Shown: piece after piece, positions 1-7,824 of the stretch
Layout: the number at the start of each line of letters is the position of its first letter
How positions within the stretch are numbered: position 1 is the first letter of the stretch
Assembly (NCBI RefSeq): GCF_019049255.1
Contig: NZ_JAGMUJ010000161.1
Location: forward strand, 62,001 to 126,000
Length of the DNA stretch: 64,000 nt
Source: Streptomyces sp. AC558_RSS880
Lineage (GTDB): Bacteria; Actinomycetota; Actinomycetes; Streptomycetales; Streptomycetaceae
Direction: 5' to 3'
Notes under the pieces: model-generated
Told to the model about the DNA's origin: nothing
Databases searched by the model: none
Seen by the model: only the letters and a program-made list of their open reading frames with translations
Position numbers and translations under genes: made by a program

Positions 1-558
1 GTCCGGGTGGTGTTCGCGCTGAACGAGCGGACCGACCGGGCGCGGCGCGAGGCGGCCTGGGACGCCGCCGGTGAGCGGGTCGCCGGGCTGCTGCGGGAGC
101 ACGGGTCCGTCGCCTTCGCGACCATCGGGGACCCCAACGTGTACTCGACGTTCACGTATCTCGCCCAGACCATCGTGGAGCTGGTGCCGGACACCGTCGT
201 CGAGACCGTTCCGGGGATCACCGCCATGCAGGAGCTCGCGGCGCGTTCCGGGGCCGTGCTGACCGAGGGGACCGAGCCGCTCACGCTGGTTCCGGTGACC
301 GCGGGGGCCGCCGTGCTGAAGGACGCGCTGGCCGGGCCCGGGACCGTCGTCGCGTACAAGTTCGGGCGGCAGGCCGGTGAGGTCGCCGAGGCGCTGCGGG
401 AGACCGGGCGGATCGGCGACGCGGTGTGGGGGTCGGCGCTCGGGCTGCCGGAGGAGTCGGTCCGGCCGGCCGCCGAGCTGGACGGGGCGCCGCTGCCGTA
501 TCTGTCGACGCTCATCGCGCCGCCGCGGCGGGACGGCGGGCGGGGCGGCAAGCTGTGA
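1..558 (+). CDS. cobI: Precorrin-2 C20-methyltransferase, 3' part (start outside window)
   Basis: Methylates C-20 of precorrin-2 with S-adenosylmethionine in cytoplasmic corrin-ring synthesis. The open frame runs from base 1, so the N-terminal SAM-binding start of the protein lies upstream of the window. The visible 185 residues carry GDPNVYST (visible residues 43-50), the family's conserved substrate/SAM loop, then VPGIT, and a typical C-terminal end. The assignment rests on this loop and on the neighbouring cob genes. It ends 18 bp from the convergent ZIP transporter gene. CobI and CbiL differ mainly in whether cobalt is already inserted, which the sequence here does not settle; the cbiX and cbiG partners suggest early cobalt insertion. 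Confidence 0.93.
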   Translation, partial: VRVVFALNERTDRARREAAWDAAGERVAGLLREHGSVAFATIGDPNVYSTFTYLAQTIVELVPDTVVETVPGITAMQELAARSGAVLTEGTEPLTLVPVTAGAAVLKDALAGPGTVVAYKFGRQAGEVAEALRETGRIGDAVWGSALGLPEESVRPAAELDGAPLPYLSTLIAPPRRDGGRGGKL

Positions 559-575
559 GCGGGGGCAGGCGGTGC

Positions 576-1304
576 TCAGTGCGCGGCGCCCACCACCAGC
601 CAGACGAACAGCGCCCCCGCGATCGTGCACAGCAGGGTGGAGCGGGCCGGGTGTTCGTGGTGGGCCTCGGGCAGGATCTCGGCCGCCGCGAGGTAGAGCA
701 GGGCCCCGCCGAACAGGCCGAGGTAGCCGCCGAGCAGCGGTTCCGGGAGGGTGAAGAACAGCGTCGACGCCGCGCCGACGACCGGTGCCGCCGCGTCCGC
801 GAACAGCATCGTCAGCGCGCGGCGGCGGGCGTTGCCGTAGACGCGCGTGAGCGTGTACGTGTTGAAGCCGTCCGCGAAGTCGTGGGCGACCACGGCCACC
901 GCGACGGCGGCGCCCATGCCGCCGCCGACCTGGAAGGCCGCGCCGATCGCCACGCCGTCCATGGCGCTGTGGCCGACCATCGCGGCGGCGGCGGTGAGGC
1001 CCACTTCGGGCGTGCGGCCGTTGCTCTCCTCGGCGCCGTGCGCGGCCTGCCGGTGGGCCAGCAGGCGTTCCACCAGATGGGCCAGCAGGAAACCGGCGAC
1101 GAAGAACAGCAGGGCCGCGGGGACGCCGTACACCTCGGTGCCGGCCGCCTCCAGGGATTCCGGGAGGAGTTCGAGGCCGACGACCCCGAGCATCAGGCCG
1201 CCGGCCAGGCCCAGCACCAGGTGGCGGCGGTCGGTCACGCGGTGCGCCGCCCAGCCGCCGGCCAGCGTCATCAGGAACGCGCCGAGCGCGACGAGGACCG
1301 CCAT
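576..1304 (-). CDS. ZIP-family divalent metal transporter
   Basis: Predicted inner-membrane importer of Zn, Fe, Mn or Co ions (242 aa). It is almost entirely hydrophobic, with about eight membrane segments. The two metal-site helices of the ZIP fold are visible as HSAMDG (residues 112-117) and HDFADG (141-146), and a His-rich stretch (AHHEHP) lies near the last helix. The loop after helix 3 is short, with a few His. The ATG at 1304 is chosen because the fold begins there; an upstream start at 1364 would add 20 unconserved residues. It sits between cobI and cobM on the opposite strand, so a role in cobalt supply is plausible, but the sequence does not show metal specificity. Confidence 0.85.
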   Translation of the reverse strand: MAVLVALGAFLMTLAGGWAAHRVTDRRHLVLGLAGGLMLGVVGLELLPESLEAAGTEVYGVPAALLFFVAGFLLAHLVERLLAHRQAAHGAEESNGRTPEVGLTAAAAMVGHSAMDGVAIGAAFQVGGGMGAAVAVAVVAHDFADGFNTYTLTRVYGNARRRALTMLFADAAAPVVGAASTLFFTLPEPLLGGYLGLFGGALLYLAAAEILPEAHHEHPARSTLLCTIAGALFVWLVVGAAH

Positions 1305-1399
1305 GTGTTCTTCGTATCCGATCGACGGCCGGTCGCGCACGCGTGACAGCCGCTCACCGCCCACCGACTTTGACCACGCACAGGAGAGGACCGATTCCC

Positions 1400-2218
1400 A
1401 TGGCCGACGCCCCCACCGGCAAGGTGACCTTCGTCGGGGCCGGGCCCGGCGCCGCCGATCTGCTGACGTTCCGCGCCGCCCGCGCCATCGCCGAGGCCGA
1501 TGTCGTGATCTGGGCCGCCAGCCTGGTGCAGGAGGAGGTCCTCCAGCACGCTCGGGAGGGCGCGGAGATCCTCGACTCGGCGACGATGTCCCTGGAGGAC
1601 GTCGTGGCCGTCTACGAGCGGGCCCGCGCGGAAGGGCTGAAGGTCGCGCGGATCCATTCGGGCGACCCCGCGCTGTGGGGCGGGACGCAGGAGCAGGTCG
1701 ACCGGTGCGCGGAGCTCGGCATCGCGACGGAGATCGTGCCCGGGGTGTCGTCCTTCTCGGCCGTCGCGGCGCTCGCGCAGCGCGAGCTGACCATTCCCGA
1801 GGTGGCGCAGTCGGTCGTGCTGACCCGGCTCGGCGGCGGCAAGACGCCGATGCCGCCGGGTGAGGAGGTCCGCGAGTTCGCGCGGCACGGCACCACCATG
1901 GCGGTCTTCCTGTCGGCCGCCCGCAGCGGGCAGCTGGTGCGGGAGCTGCTGGAGGGCGGCTATCCGACGTCCACGCCGGTCGTCGTCGCGTACCAGGCGA
2001 CCTGGCCGGAGGAGCTGGTCGTGAAGTGCACGATCGGCACGCTGGAGGAGACGGTCAAGGAGCACAAGCTGTGGAAGCACACGCTGTTCCTGGTCGGTCC
2101 GGCGCTCGCCGCGCACGGCACCCGCTCGCACCTGTACCACCCGGGTCACTTCCACGGTTTCCGCAAGGCCGATCCCGAGGCGCGCCGGGCGTTGCGTTCG
2201 CGGGGTGCGAGCACGTGA
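1400..2218 (+). CDS. cobM: Precorrin-4 C11-methyltransferase
   Basis: SAM-dependent methylation of C-11 of (cobalt-)precorrin-4 in B12 synthesis (272 aa, normal length). The N-terminal tetrapyrrole-methylase motif VGAGPGAADLLT is at residues 12-23 and SGDPALW at about 87-93. The ATG at 1400 is preceded by a strong ribosome site (GGAGAGGA, 1383-1390); the frame stays open upstream to 1343 but lacks such a site. The stop overlaps the GTG start of cobL by 4 bp (GTGA), giving translational coupling. It opens a tightly coupled cobM-cobL-cbiG/cobJ-cobH-cbiX-cobC operon. Confidence 0.95.
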   Translation: MADAPTGKVTFVGAGPGAADLLTFRAARAIAEADVVIWAASLVQEEVLQHAREGAEILDSATMSLEDVVAVYERARAEGLKVARIHSGDPALWGGTQEQVDRCAELGIATEIVPGVSSFSAVAALAQRELTIPEVAQSVVLTRLGGGKTPMPPGEEVREFARHGTTMAVFLSAARSGQLVRELLEGGYPTSTPVVVAYQATWPEELVVKCTIGTLEETVKEHKLWKHTLFLVGPALAAHGTRSHLYHPGHFHGFRKADPEARRALRSRGAST

Positions 2219-3450
2219 TCACCGTCGTCGGGATGGGGGCCGGGGCGACGGTCGACGCCGAGGTGACGGCGGGGGCGGAACTGGTCGTCGGCGGGCGGCG
2301 GCACCTGGACGCCGTACGGCTTCCGGAGGGGGCCGAGCAGGTCGTGCTCGGGCCGCTGGCGCCCGCGCTCGACACCGTGGGGAAGTACGTGGCCGAGGAG
2401 CGGCCGGTCGTGGTGCTGGCCTCCGGGGACCCCGGGTTCTTCGGGATCGTGCGGGCGCTGGCCGAGCGGTTCGGTCCGGAGCGGCTCGACGTGCGGCCCG
2501 GTGTCTCCTCCGTGTCCGCCGCGTTCGCGCGGACCGGGCTGACGTGGGACGACGCCGTGGTGGTCAGCGCGCACGGGCGGGATCCGCGTACGGCGGTGCA
2601 TCTGTGCCGGGCGCATCCGAAGGTCGCCGTGCTGACGGGTCCTGGGGCGGGGCCGGCCGAGCTCGGGGCGGCGCTGCGGGACACCGGGCGCGTGCTGGTC
2701 GTCGCCTCCGCGCTCGGTTCCGACCGGGAGCGGGTGGAGCGGGTGACGCCCGCCGAGGCCGCCGCGCGGGACTGGGGTGCGGCGGTGAGCGTGGTGCTGT
2801 GCCTGGACGAGGCGCGGGCTCTCGGGCCCGTACGGACCGTCGCGGGCGGCGTCGGGCAGCCCGCCGGCTGGGCGCTGGACGAAGCGGAGTTCGACCACCG
2901 CGACTCCATGATCACCAAGTTCGAGGTGCGGGCCCTGGCCCTGGCCCGGCTCGGGCCGCGCCCCGGTGAGCTGGTGTGGGACGTCGGCGCGGGGTCGGGG
3001 TCCGTGGCCGTGGAGTGCGCGCGGCTGGGGGCCGCCGTCACCGCCGTCGAGAAGGCGGCGGACGGGGTGGAGCGGGTCCGCGCCAACGCCGCCGCGCACG
3101 GGGTCGACGTGCGCGTGGTGCACGGGGCGGCGCCGGATGTGCTGGCCGGCCTCGACGAGGACCCCGACGCGGTGTTCGTCGGCGGGGGCGGGCGGGAGCT
3201 GCCGGCCGTCGTCACGGCGTGCGCGCGGCGGGCCCGACGGACCGTGGTGATCGCCATGGCGGCCCTCGACCGGGTTCCGGCGGCCCGTGCGGCGCTGACG
3301 GACGCCGGTTTCTCCTGCGACGGCGTGCTGGTGCAGTCGTCGCGGCTCGCGCCGCTGCCGGGGGACGTGACCCGGCTCGCGGCGACCAATCCCGTTTTCC
3401 TGCTGTGGGGCGTCAGGCTCCCGGCGCACAAAGAAGGAGTCGACGAGTGA
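2215..3450 (+). CDS. cobL: Precorrin-6Y C5,15-methyltransferase (decarboxylating), CbiE-CbiT fusion
   Basis: Bifunctional enzyme (411 aa) that methylates C-5 and C-15 and decarboxylates the acetate side chain of precorrin-6Y. Two domains are visible. The N-terminal CbiE-like tetrapyrrole methylase (about 1-210) contains SGDPGFFG near residue 70. The C-terminal CbiT-like Rossmann methyltransferase contains VGAGSGSVAVE from about residue 257. Start is the GTG at 2215, overlapping the cobM stop by 4 bp; the gene ends in another GTGA overlap with the next gene. Fused CobL is the usual form in actinomycetes. Confidence 0.95.
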   Translation: MITVVGMGAGATVDAEVTAGAELVVGGRRHLDAVRLPEGAEQVVLGPLAPALDTVGKYVAEERPVVVLASGDPGFFGIVRALAERFGPERLDVRPGVSSVSAAFARTGLTWDDAVVVSAHGRDPRTAVHLCRAHPKVAVLTGPGAGPAELGAALRDTGRVLVVASALGSDRERVERVTPAEAAARDWGAAVSVVLCLDEARALGPVRTVAGGVGQPAGWALDEAEFDHRDSMITKFEVRALALARLGPRPGELVWDVGAGSGSVAVECARLGAAVTAVEKAADGVERVRANAAAHGVDVRVVHGAAPDVLAGLDEDPDAVFVGGGGRELPAVVTACARRARRTVVIAMAALDRVPAARAALTDAGFSCDGVLVQSSRLAPLPGDVTRLAATNPVFLLWGVRLPAHKEGVDE

Positions 3451-5129
3451 TCGGCCTCATCTCCGCCACCGCCGCCGGAGCGGCTGCGCGGGACCGGCTG
3501 GCCGCCGTGTGGCCGGACCGTACGCGCGTGTACGAGGGTCCCGTGCCGGACGCCGTACGGGCCGCGTTCGCCGAGTGCGAGCAGCTCGTGTGCTTCCTCG
3601 CCACGGGGGCCGTGGTGCGGCTGGTGGCACCGCTGCTGGACGACAAGGCGAGCGACCCGGGCGTGGTCTGTGTCGACGAGGGCGGACGGTTCGCGGTGTC
3701 GCTGGTCGGCGGGCACGGCGGCGGGGCGAACGAGCTGGCCCGCGCGGTCGGCGAGGTGCTGGGCGCCGAGCCGGTGGTGACGACGGCGACCGACGCGGCC
3801 GGTCTGCCGGGTCTGGACACCCTCGGTCTGCCGGTGGAGGGGAACGTCGCCGCCGTGTCGCGGGCCCTGCTGGACGGCGAGGCGGTGGCGCTGCGCGCCG
3901 AGGTGGCCTGGCCGCTGCCGCCGTTGCCGGTCGCGGACGGGGGGTCGTACACGATCCGGGTCACGGACCGGCTGGTCGAGCCGGGCGAGCGGGAGGCGGT
4001 GCTGCGGCCGCCCACGCTCGTCGTCGGCGTCGGCGCCTCGAAGGGCGCCCCCGCGGACGAGGTGCTCGGCCTGATCGAGGACGCCCTGCGCGGGGCCGGG
4101 CTGTCGGCGGCGTCGCTCGCCGGGCTGGCCACCGTGGACGCCAAGGCCGACGAGCCCGGCATCGTGGCGGCGGCCCGGCGGCTCGGGGTGCCCCTGGTGA
4201 CGTACGCGGCCGAGGAGCTGGCGCGGGTCGAGGTGCCCAACCCGTCGGACGCGCCGCTGGCCGCCGTCGGCACCCCGTCGGTCGCGGAGGCCGCCGCGCT
4301 GGTGGGCGGGGGCGAACTGCTCGTGCCCAAGCGGAAGTCGGCGGCGCGGCCCGCGATGGCGACCTGTGCCGTCGTACGGCGGCCGGGGCGCGGGCGGCTC
4401 GCGGTGGTGGGGCTGGGGCCCGGCGCCCGGGACCTGCTCACCCCGCGGGCGAAGGCCGAACTGCGGCGCGCCTCCGTGCTGGTGGGGCTCGACCAGTACG
4501 TCGACCAGATCCGCGATCTGCTGCGGCCGGGCACGCGGGTGCTGGAGTCGGGGCTCGGGGCGGAGGAGGAGCGGGCCCGCACGGCCGTCGCCGAGGCCCG
4601 GCGCGGACAGGCGGTCGCGCTGATCGGCAGCGGGGACGCCGGGGTGTACGCCATGGCGTCCCCGGCGCTCGCGGAGGCGTCCGACGACATCGACGTGGTC
4701 GGGGTGCCCGGTGTGACGGCGGCGCTGGCGGCCGGGGCGGTCCTGGGGGCGCCGCTGGGCCACGACCACGTGTCGATCAGCCTGTCCGACCTGCACACAC
4801 CGTGGGAGGTCATCGAGCGGCGGGTGCGGGCGGCGGCCGAGGCGGACCTCGTGGTGACGTTCTACAACCCGCGCAGCCGGGGCCGTGACTGGCAGCTGCC
4901 GAAGGCGCTCTCGATCCTCGCGGAGCACCGGGAGCCGGCCACACCGGTCGGGGTCGTGCGCAACGCGTCCCGCGCGGACGAGTCGAGCCGGCTGACCACG
5001 CTGGCCGCGCTCGATCCGGCGACGGTCGACATGATGACGGTCGTGACCGTGGGCAACACGGCGACCCGTGAGATCGCGGGGCGCATGGTCACCCCGCGTG
5101 GCTACCGCTGGCAGGAGGAGGCGCGGTGA
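3447..5129 (+). CDS. cobJ: Fused cobalt-precorrin-5A hydrolase / precorrin-3B C17-methyltransferase (CbiG-CobJ)
   Basis: A 560-residue fusion of two B12 steps. The N-terminal half (about 1-310) is CbiG, which opens the delta-lactone of cobalt-precorrin-5A; its conserved glycine-rich core VGGHGGGANELA lies at about residues 87-98. The C-terminal half (from about 316) is a tetrapyrrole methylase of the CobJ/CbiH type, with VGLGPGARDLLTP at its start, GSGDAGVYAMA near 393 and FYNPRSRGRDWQ near 471. The GTG at 3447 overlaps the cobL stop and follows AAGAAGGAG (3431-3439). CbiG belongs to the cobalt-early route, whereas CobL and CobM are conventional names from the late route, so names here are by homology. 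The fusion is common in Streptomyces. Confidence 0.94.
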   Translation: MIGLISATAAGAAARDRLAAVWPDRTRVYEGPVPDAVRAAFAECEQLVCFLATGAVVRLVAPLLDDKASDPGVVCVDEGGRFAVSLVGGHGGGANELARAVGEVLGAEPVVTTATDAAGLPGLDTLGLPVEGNVAAVSRALLDGEAVALRAEVAWPLPPLPVADGGSYTIRVTDRLVEPGEREAVLRPPTLVVGVGASKGAPADEVLGLIEDALRGAGLSAASLAGLATVDAKADEPGIVAAARRLGVPLVTYAAEELARVEVPNPSDAPLAAVGTPSVAEAAALVGGGELLVPKRKSAARPAMATCAVVRRPGRGRLAVVGLGPGARDLLTPRAKAELRRASVLVGLDQYVDQIRDLLRPGTRVLESGLGAEEERARTAVAEARRGQAVALIGSGDAGVYAMASPALAEASDDIDVVGVPGVTAALAAGAVLGAPLGHDHVSISLSDLHTPWEVIERRVRAAAEADLVVTFYNPRSRGRDWQLPKALSILAEHREPATPVGVVRNASRADESSRLTTLAALDPATVDMMTVVTVGNTATREIAGRMVTPRGYRWQEEAR

Positions 5130-5713
5130 ACCGCGTGGTGCACCCCATCGAGCAGGAGTCCTTCCGGCGGCTGCGCGCCCGCCTCGACACCTCGCACTTC
5201 CCGCCGCTGACCCGGGCGGTCGTGGAGCGGGTCGTCCACTCCGCGGCCGACCTGGAGTACGCGTCCGACCTCGTCATGGACGAGGGCGAGTTGGCGAAGG
5301 CGCACGCCGCGCTGCACGCCGGGGCGCCGGTCGTGGTGGACGTGGAGATGGTCGCGGCCGGGATCACCCGGCGGGAGACCGTGTGCCGGCTGAGGGACGC
5401 CGTCGCCGGTCCCGGCCTGACGCGTTCGGCGCACGCCGTGCGGCTGGCGTACGAGGAGGTCGGGCCCGGTGCCCTGTGGGTGATCGGCTGCGCGCCGACC
5501 GCCCTGGAGGAACTGCTGACCCTGGACGCCTCCCCCGCGCTCGTCATCGGGCTGCCCGTCGGTTTCGTCGGCGCGGCCGAGTCCAAGGCCGCGTTGCGGG
5601 AGAGCGGGCTGCCCGCCGTGAGCAACGTGTCCGAGAAGGGCGGGTCGGCGGTCGCCGCCGCCGCGCTCAACGCCCTGCTGTACCACACCGTTTCGTCCGA
5701 GGAGAACCTGTGA
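5126..5713 (+). CDS. cobH: Precorrin-8X methylmutase
   Basis: Moves the C-11 methyl group to C-12, turning (cobalt-)precorrin-8X into (cobalt-)hydrogenobyrinate (195 aa, family length). The N-terminal stretch beginning HPIEQESF and the segment RVVHSAADLE, with His38 at the position of the catalytic histidine, identify it. It starts with GTG at 5126, overlapping the CbiG-CobJ stop by 4 bp, and its own stop overlaps cbiX by 4 bp. No unusual features. Confidence 0.95.
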   Translation: MNRVVHPIEQESFRRLRARLDTSHFPPLTRAVVERVVHSAADLEYASDLVMDEGELAKAHAALHAGAPVVVDVEMVAAGITRRETVCRLRDAVAGPGLTRSAHAVRLAYEEVGPGALWVIGCAPTALEELLTLDASPALVIGLPVGFVGAAESKAALRESGLPAVSNVSEKGGSAVAAAALNALLYHTVSSEENL

Positions 5714-6615
5714 CCACCCCGCCCGCCCTGCTCATCGCCGGCCACGGCACCCGGGACGACGCCGGAGCGGAGGCGTTCCGTGACTTCGTGCGGGAGCTGG
5801 GGCGCCGCCACCCCGGACTGCCCGTCGCGGGCGGCTTCATCGAGCTGTCCCCGCCGCCGCTGGGCGAGGCCGTCGCCGAGCTGGTGGAGCGGGGGGCGCG
5901 GCGGTTCGCCGCCGTGCCGCTGATGCTGGTGTCCGCCGGGCACGCCAAGGGGGACATTCCGGCCGCGCTGGCCCGCGAGAAGGAACGGCACCCCGGGATC
6001 TCGTACACCTACGGCCGTCCGCTGGGCCCGCACCCCGCGCTGCTGAGCGTGCTGGAGCGGCGGCTGGCGGAGGCGGTCGACCCCTCCTGGGACCCCGCCG
6101 AGGTGACCGTGCTCCTGGTGGGGCGCGGATCGACGGACCCGGACGCCAACGCCGAGGTGTTCAAGGCGGCGCGGCTGCTGTGGGAGGGGCGCGGGTACGC
6201 GGGCGTGGAGACGGCGTTCGTGTCGCTGGCGGCGCCGGACGTGCCGGGCGGCCTGGACCGCTGCGCGCGGCTGGGGGCGCGCAGGGTCGTGGTCCTGCCG
6301 TACTTCCTGTTCACCGGGATCCTGCCGGACCGGGTGCGGCTGCAGACCGAGGAGTGGGCGGCGGCGCACCCGGAGACGGAGGTGCGCTCTGCGGACGTCA
6401 TCGGGCCCGAGCCGGAGCTGCTGGATCTGGTGTGGGAGCGGTACGAGGAGGCCGTGAAGGGTGATCTGCGGATGAACTGCGACTCGTGCGTGTACCGGAT
6501 CGCGCTGCCCGGCTTCGAGGACAAGGTGGGGCAGCCGCAGCAGCCGCACTTCCACCCGGACGACGACGGCCACCACCATCACGGGCACGGCCACGCGCAC
6601 TCCCATGCGCACTGA
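5710..6615 (+). CDS. cbiX: Sirohydrochlorin cobaltochelatase, long two-domain form with His-rich tail
   Basis: Inserts Co2+ into sirohydrochlorin (301 aa). Two repeated chelatase half-domains are visible: the first carries GHGTRDDAG (His12) and SAGHAKGDIP, the second GRGSTDPDAN and LPYFLFTGILPDRV. A C-terminal extension holds a Cys pair (CDSC), then an Asp/His tail with ten His in the last 20 residues, probably for metal storage or delivery. Start is the GTG at 5710, overlapping the cobH stop. Its presence implies cobalt insertion early in the pathway, consistent with the CbiG domain. The gene overlaps the next one by 11 bp. Confidence 0.93.
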   Translation: MTTPPALLIAGHGTRDDAGAEAFRDFVRELGRRHPGLPVAGGFIELSPPPLGEAVAELVERGARRFAAVPLMLVSAGHAKGDIPAALAREKERHPGISYTYGRPLGPHPALLSVLERRLAEAVDPSWDPAEVTVLLVGRGSTDPDANAEVFKAARLLWEGRGYAGVETAFVSLAAPDVPGGLDRCARLGARRVVVLPYFLFTGILPDRVRLQTEEWAAAHPETEVRSADVIGPEPELLDLVWERYEEAVKGDLRMNCDSCVYRIALPGFEDKVGQPQQPHFHPDDDGHHHHGHGHAHSHAH

Positions 6616-7672
6616 GCCGACGGCCGGCGGGCACGATCTGCGGCACCACGGGGACGCCGAGGTCCGCGACGACGGCTCCGCGCTGGTCGACCTCGCGGTG
6701 AACGTCCGCGCGGACACGCCTCCGGGGTGGCTGCGGGAGCACATCGCCGGGTCGCTGTCGGGGCTCGCCGCCTACCCGGACGGGCGGGCCGCGCGGGCGG
6801 CGGTGGCGGCGCGGCACGGGCTGCCGGTGGAGCGGGTGCTGCTGACGGCCGGGGCGGCGGAGGCGTTCGTGCTGCTGGCGCGGGCGCTGAAGGTGCGGCG
6901 GCCGGTGGTGGTGCATCCGCAGTTCACGGAGCCGGAGGCGGCGCTGCGGGACGCCGGGCACACGGTGGACCGGGTGCTGCTGCGGGAGGCGGACGGCTTC
7001 CGGCTGGACCCGGCGGCGGTGCCGGAGGACGCGGACCTGGTGGTGATCGGCAACCCGACGAACCCGACGTCGGTGCTGCACCCGGCCGCCGCCGTCGCCG
7101 GGCTGGCCCGCCCCGGGCGGACGCTGGTGGTGGACGAGGCGTTCATGGACGCGGTGCCGGGCGAGCGCGAGGCGCTGGCCGGGCGGACGGACGTCCCCGG
7201 TCTCGTCGTCCTGCGCAGCCTCACCAAGACGTGGGGCCTCGCGGGGCTGCGCGTCGGCTACGTCCTGGCGGCCCCGGAGACCGTCGCGGACCTGGAGCGC
7301 GCGCAGCCGCTGTGGCCGGTGTCCACGCCGGCGCTGGCGGCGGCGGAGGCGTGCGTGGGGGCGGCGGCCCTCGCGGAGGCGGCCGGCGCGGCCCGCCTCG
7401 TCGCGGCGGACCGCGCGCATCTGGTGGCGGGGCTGCGGGAGTTCGCCGTCCACGGTCTGCGGGTCGTGGAACCCGCCGAGGGGCCCTTCGTCCTGGTCCG
7501 GCTGCCGCACGCGGCGACGGTACGACGACGGCTGCGCGCCCTCGGCTACGCGGTGCGCCGTGGGGACACGTTCCCGGGGCTGGACGAGGGGTGGCTGCGG
7601 CTGGCGGTGCGGGACCGGGGGACGGTGGACGGGTTCCTGTGCGCGCTGGGGCAGGTGCTGGAAACAGCCTGA
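6605..7672 (+). CDS. cobC: CobC-type PLP-dependent aminotransferase / decarboxylase
   Basis: Class I/II fold PLP enzyme (355 aa) of the Rv2231c/CobC group, related to histidinol-phosphate aminotransferase and to L-threonine-O-3-phosphate decarboxylase, which makes the aminopropanol linker of cobalamin. The PLP lysine is K208 in SLTKTWGLAG; the cofactor Asp lies in VVDEAF and the substrate loop in GNPTNPTS. The ATG at 6605 lies inside the end of cbiX (11-bp overlap), so it is translationally coupled and last in the cob operon. Placement favours aminopropanol-phosphate formation, but the reaction cannot be told from sequence alone. A GC-rich hairpin repeat follows directly. Confidence 0.85.
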   Translation: MRTEPTAGGHDLRHHGDAEVRDDGSALVDLAVNVRADTPPGWLREHIAGSLSGLAAYPDGRAARAAVAARHGLPVERVLLTAGAAEAFVLLARALKVRRPVVVHPQFTEPEAALRDAGHTVDRVLLREADGFRLDPAAVPEDADLVVIGNPTNPTSVLHPAAAVAGLARPGRTLVVDEAFMDAVPGEREALAGRTDVPGLVVLRSLTKTWGLAGLRVGYVLAAPETVADLERAQPLWPVSTPALAAAEACVGAAALAEAAGAARLVAADRAHLVAGLREFAVHGLRVVEPAEGPFVLVRLPHAATVRRRLRALGYAVRRGDTFPGLDEGWLRLAVRDRGTVDGFLCALGQVLETA

Positions 7673-7683
7673 TGCGCCCCCGC

Positions 7684-7739
7684 GGGCTGAAAATCAGCCC
7701 CTCCGGCGTTCGAGGAGCGGGGTCCGGGGCGGAGCCCCA
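7684..7739. repeat. Streptomyces-type intergenic repeat with hairpin, likely bidirectional terminator
   Basis: Between two convergent genes. It begins with a perfect 7-bp hairpin (GGGCTGA, loop AAA, TCAGCCC; 7684-7700) and continues with CTCCGGCGTTCGAGGAGCGG and a GGGGC/GCCCC hairpin. Related sequence recurs, inverted, at 12791-12817 and in part at 63044-63110. Such elements are scattered through Streptomyces genomes, usually between genes; here it probably ends transcription from both sides. Confidence 0.7.
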
Positions 7740-7824
7740 GGTTCGGGACGGGAAGGGGCGGCGGGGGGAGCGATCGTGCACCCAGCGTGGAAACGGTTCC
7801 GGTTCCGGGGCACGGCGCCCCGCC

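Noticed and set aside
2055..4928. Very long open frame (about 957 codons) on the minus strand across the cob genes
   Set aside because: It is a GC-driven shadow: the plus-strand cob genes have clear motifs, while the antisense translation is low-complexity Arg/Pro/Ala-rich and has no ribosome site or family resemblance.
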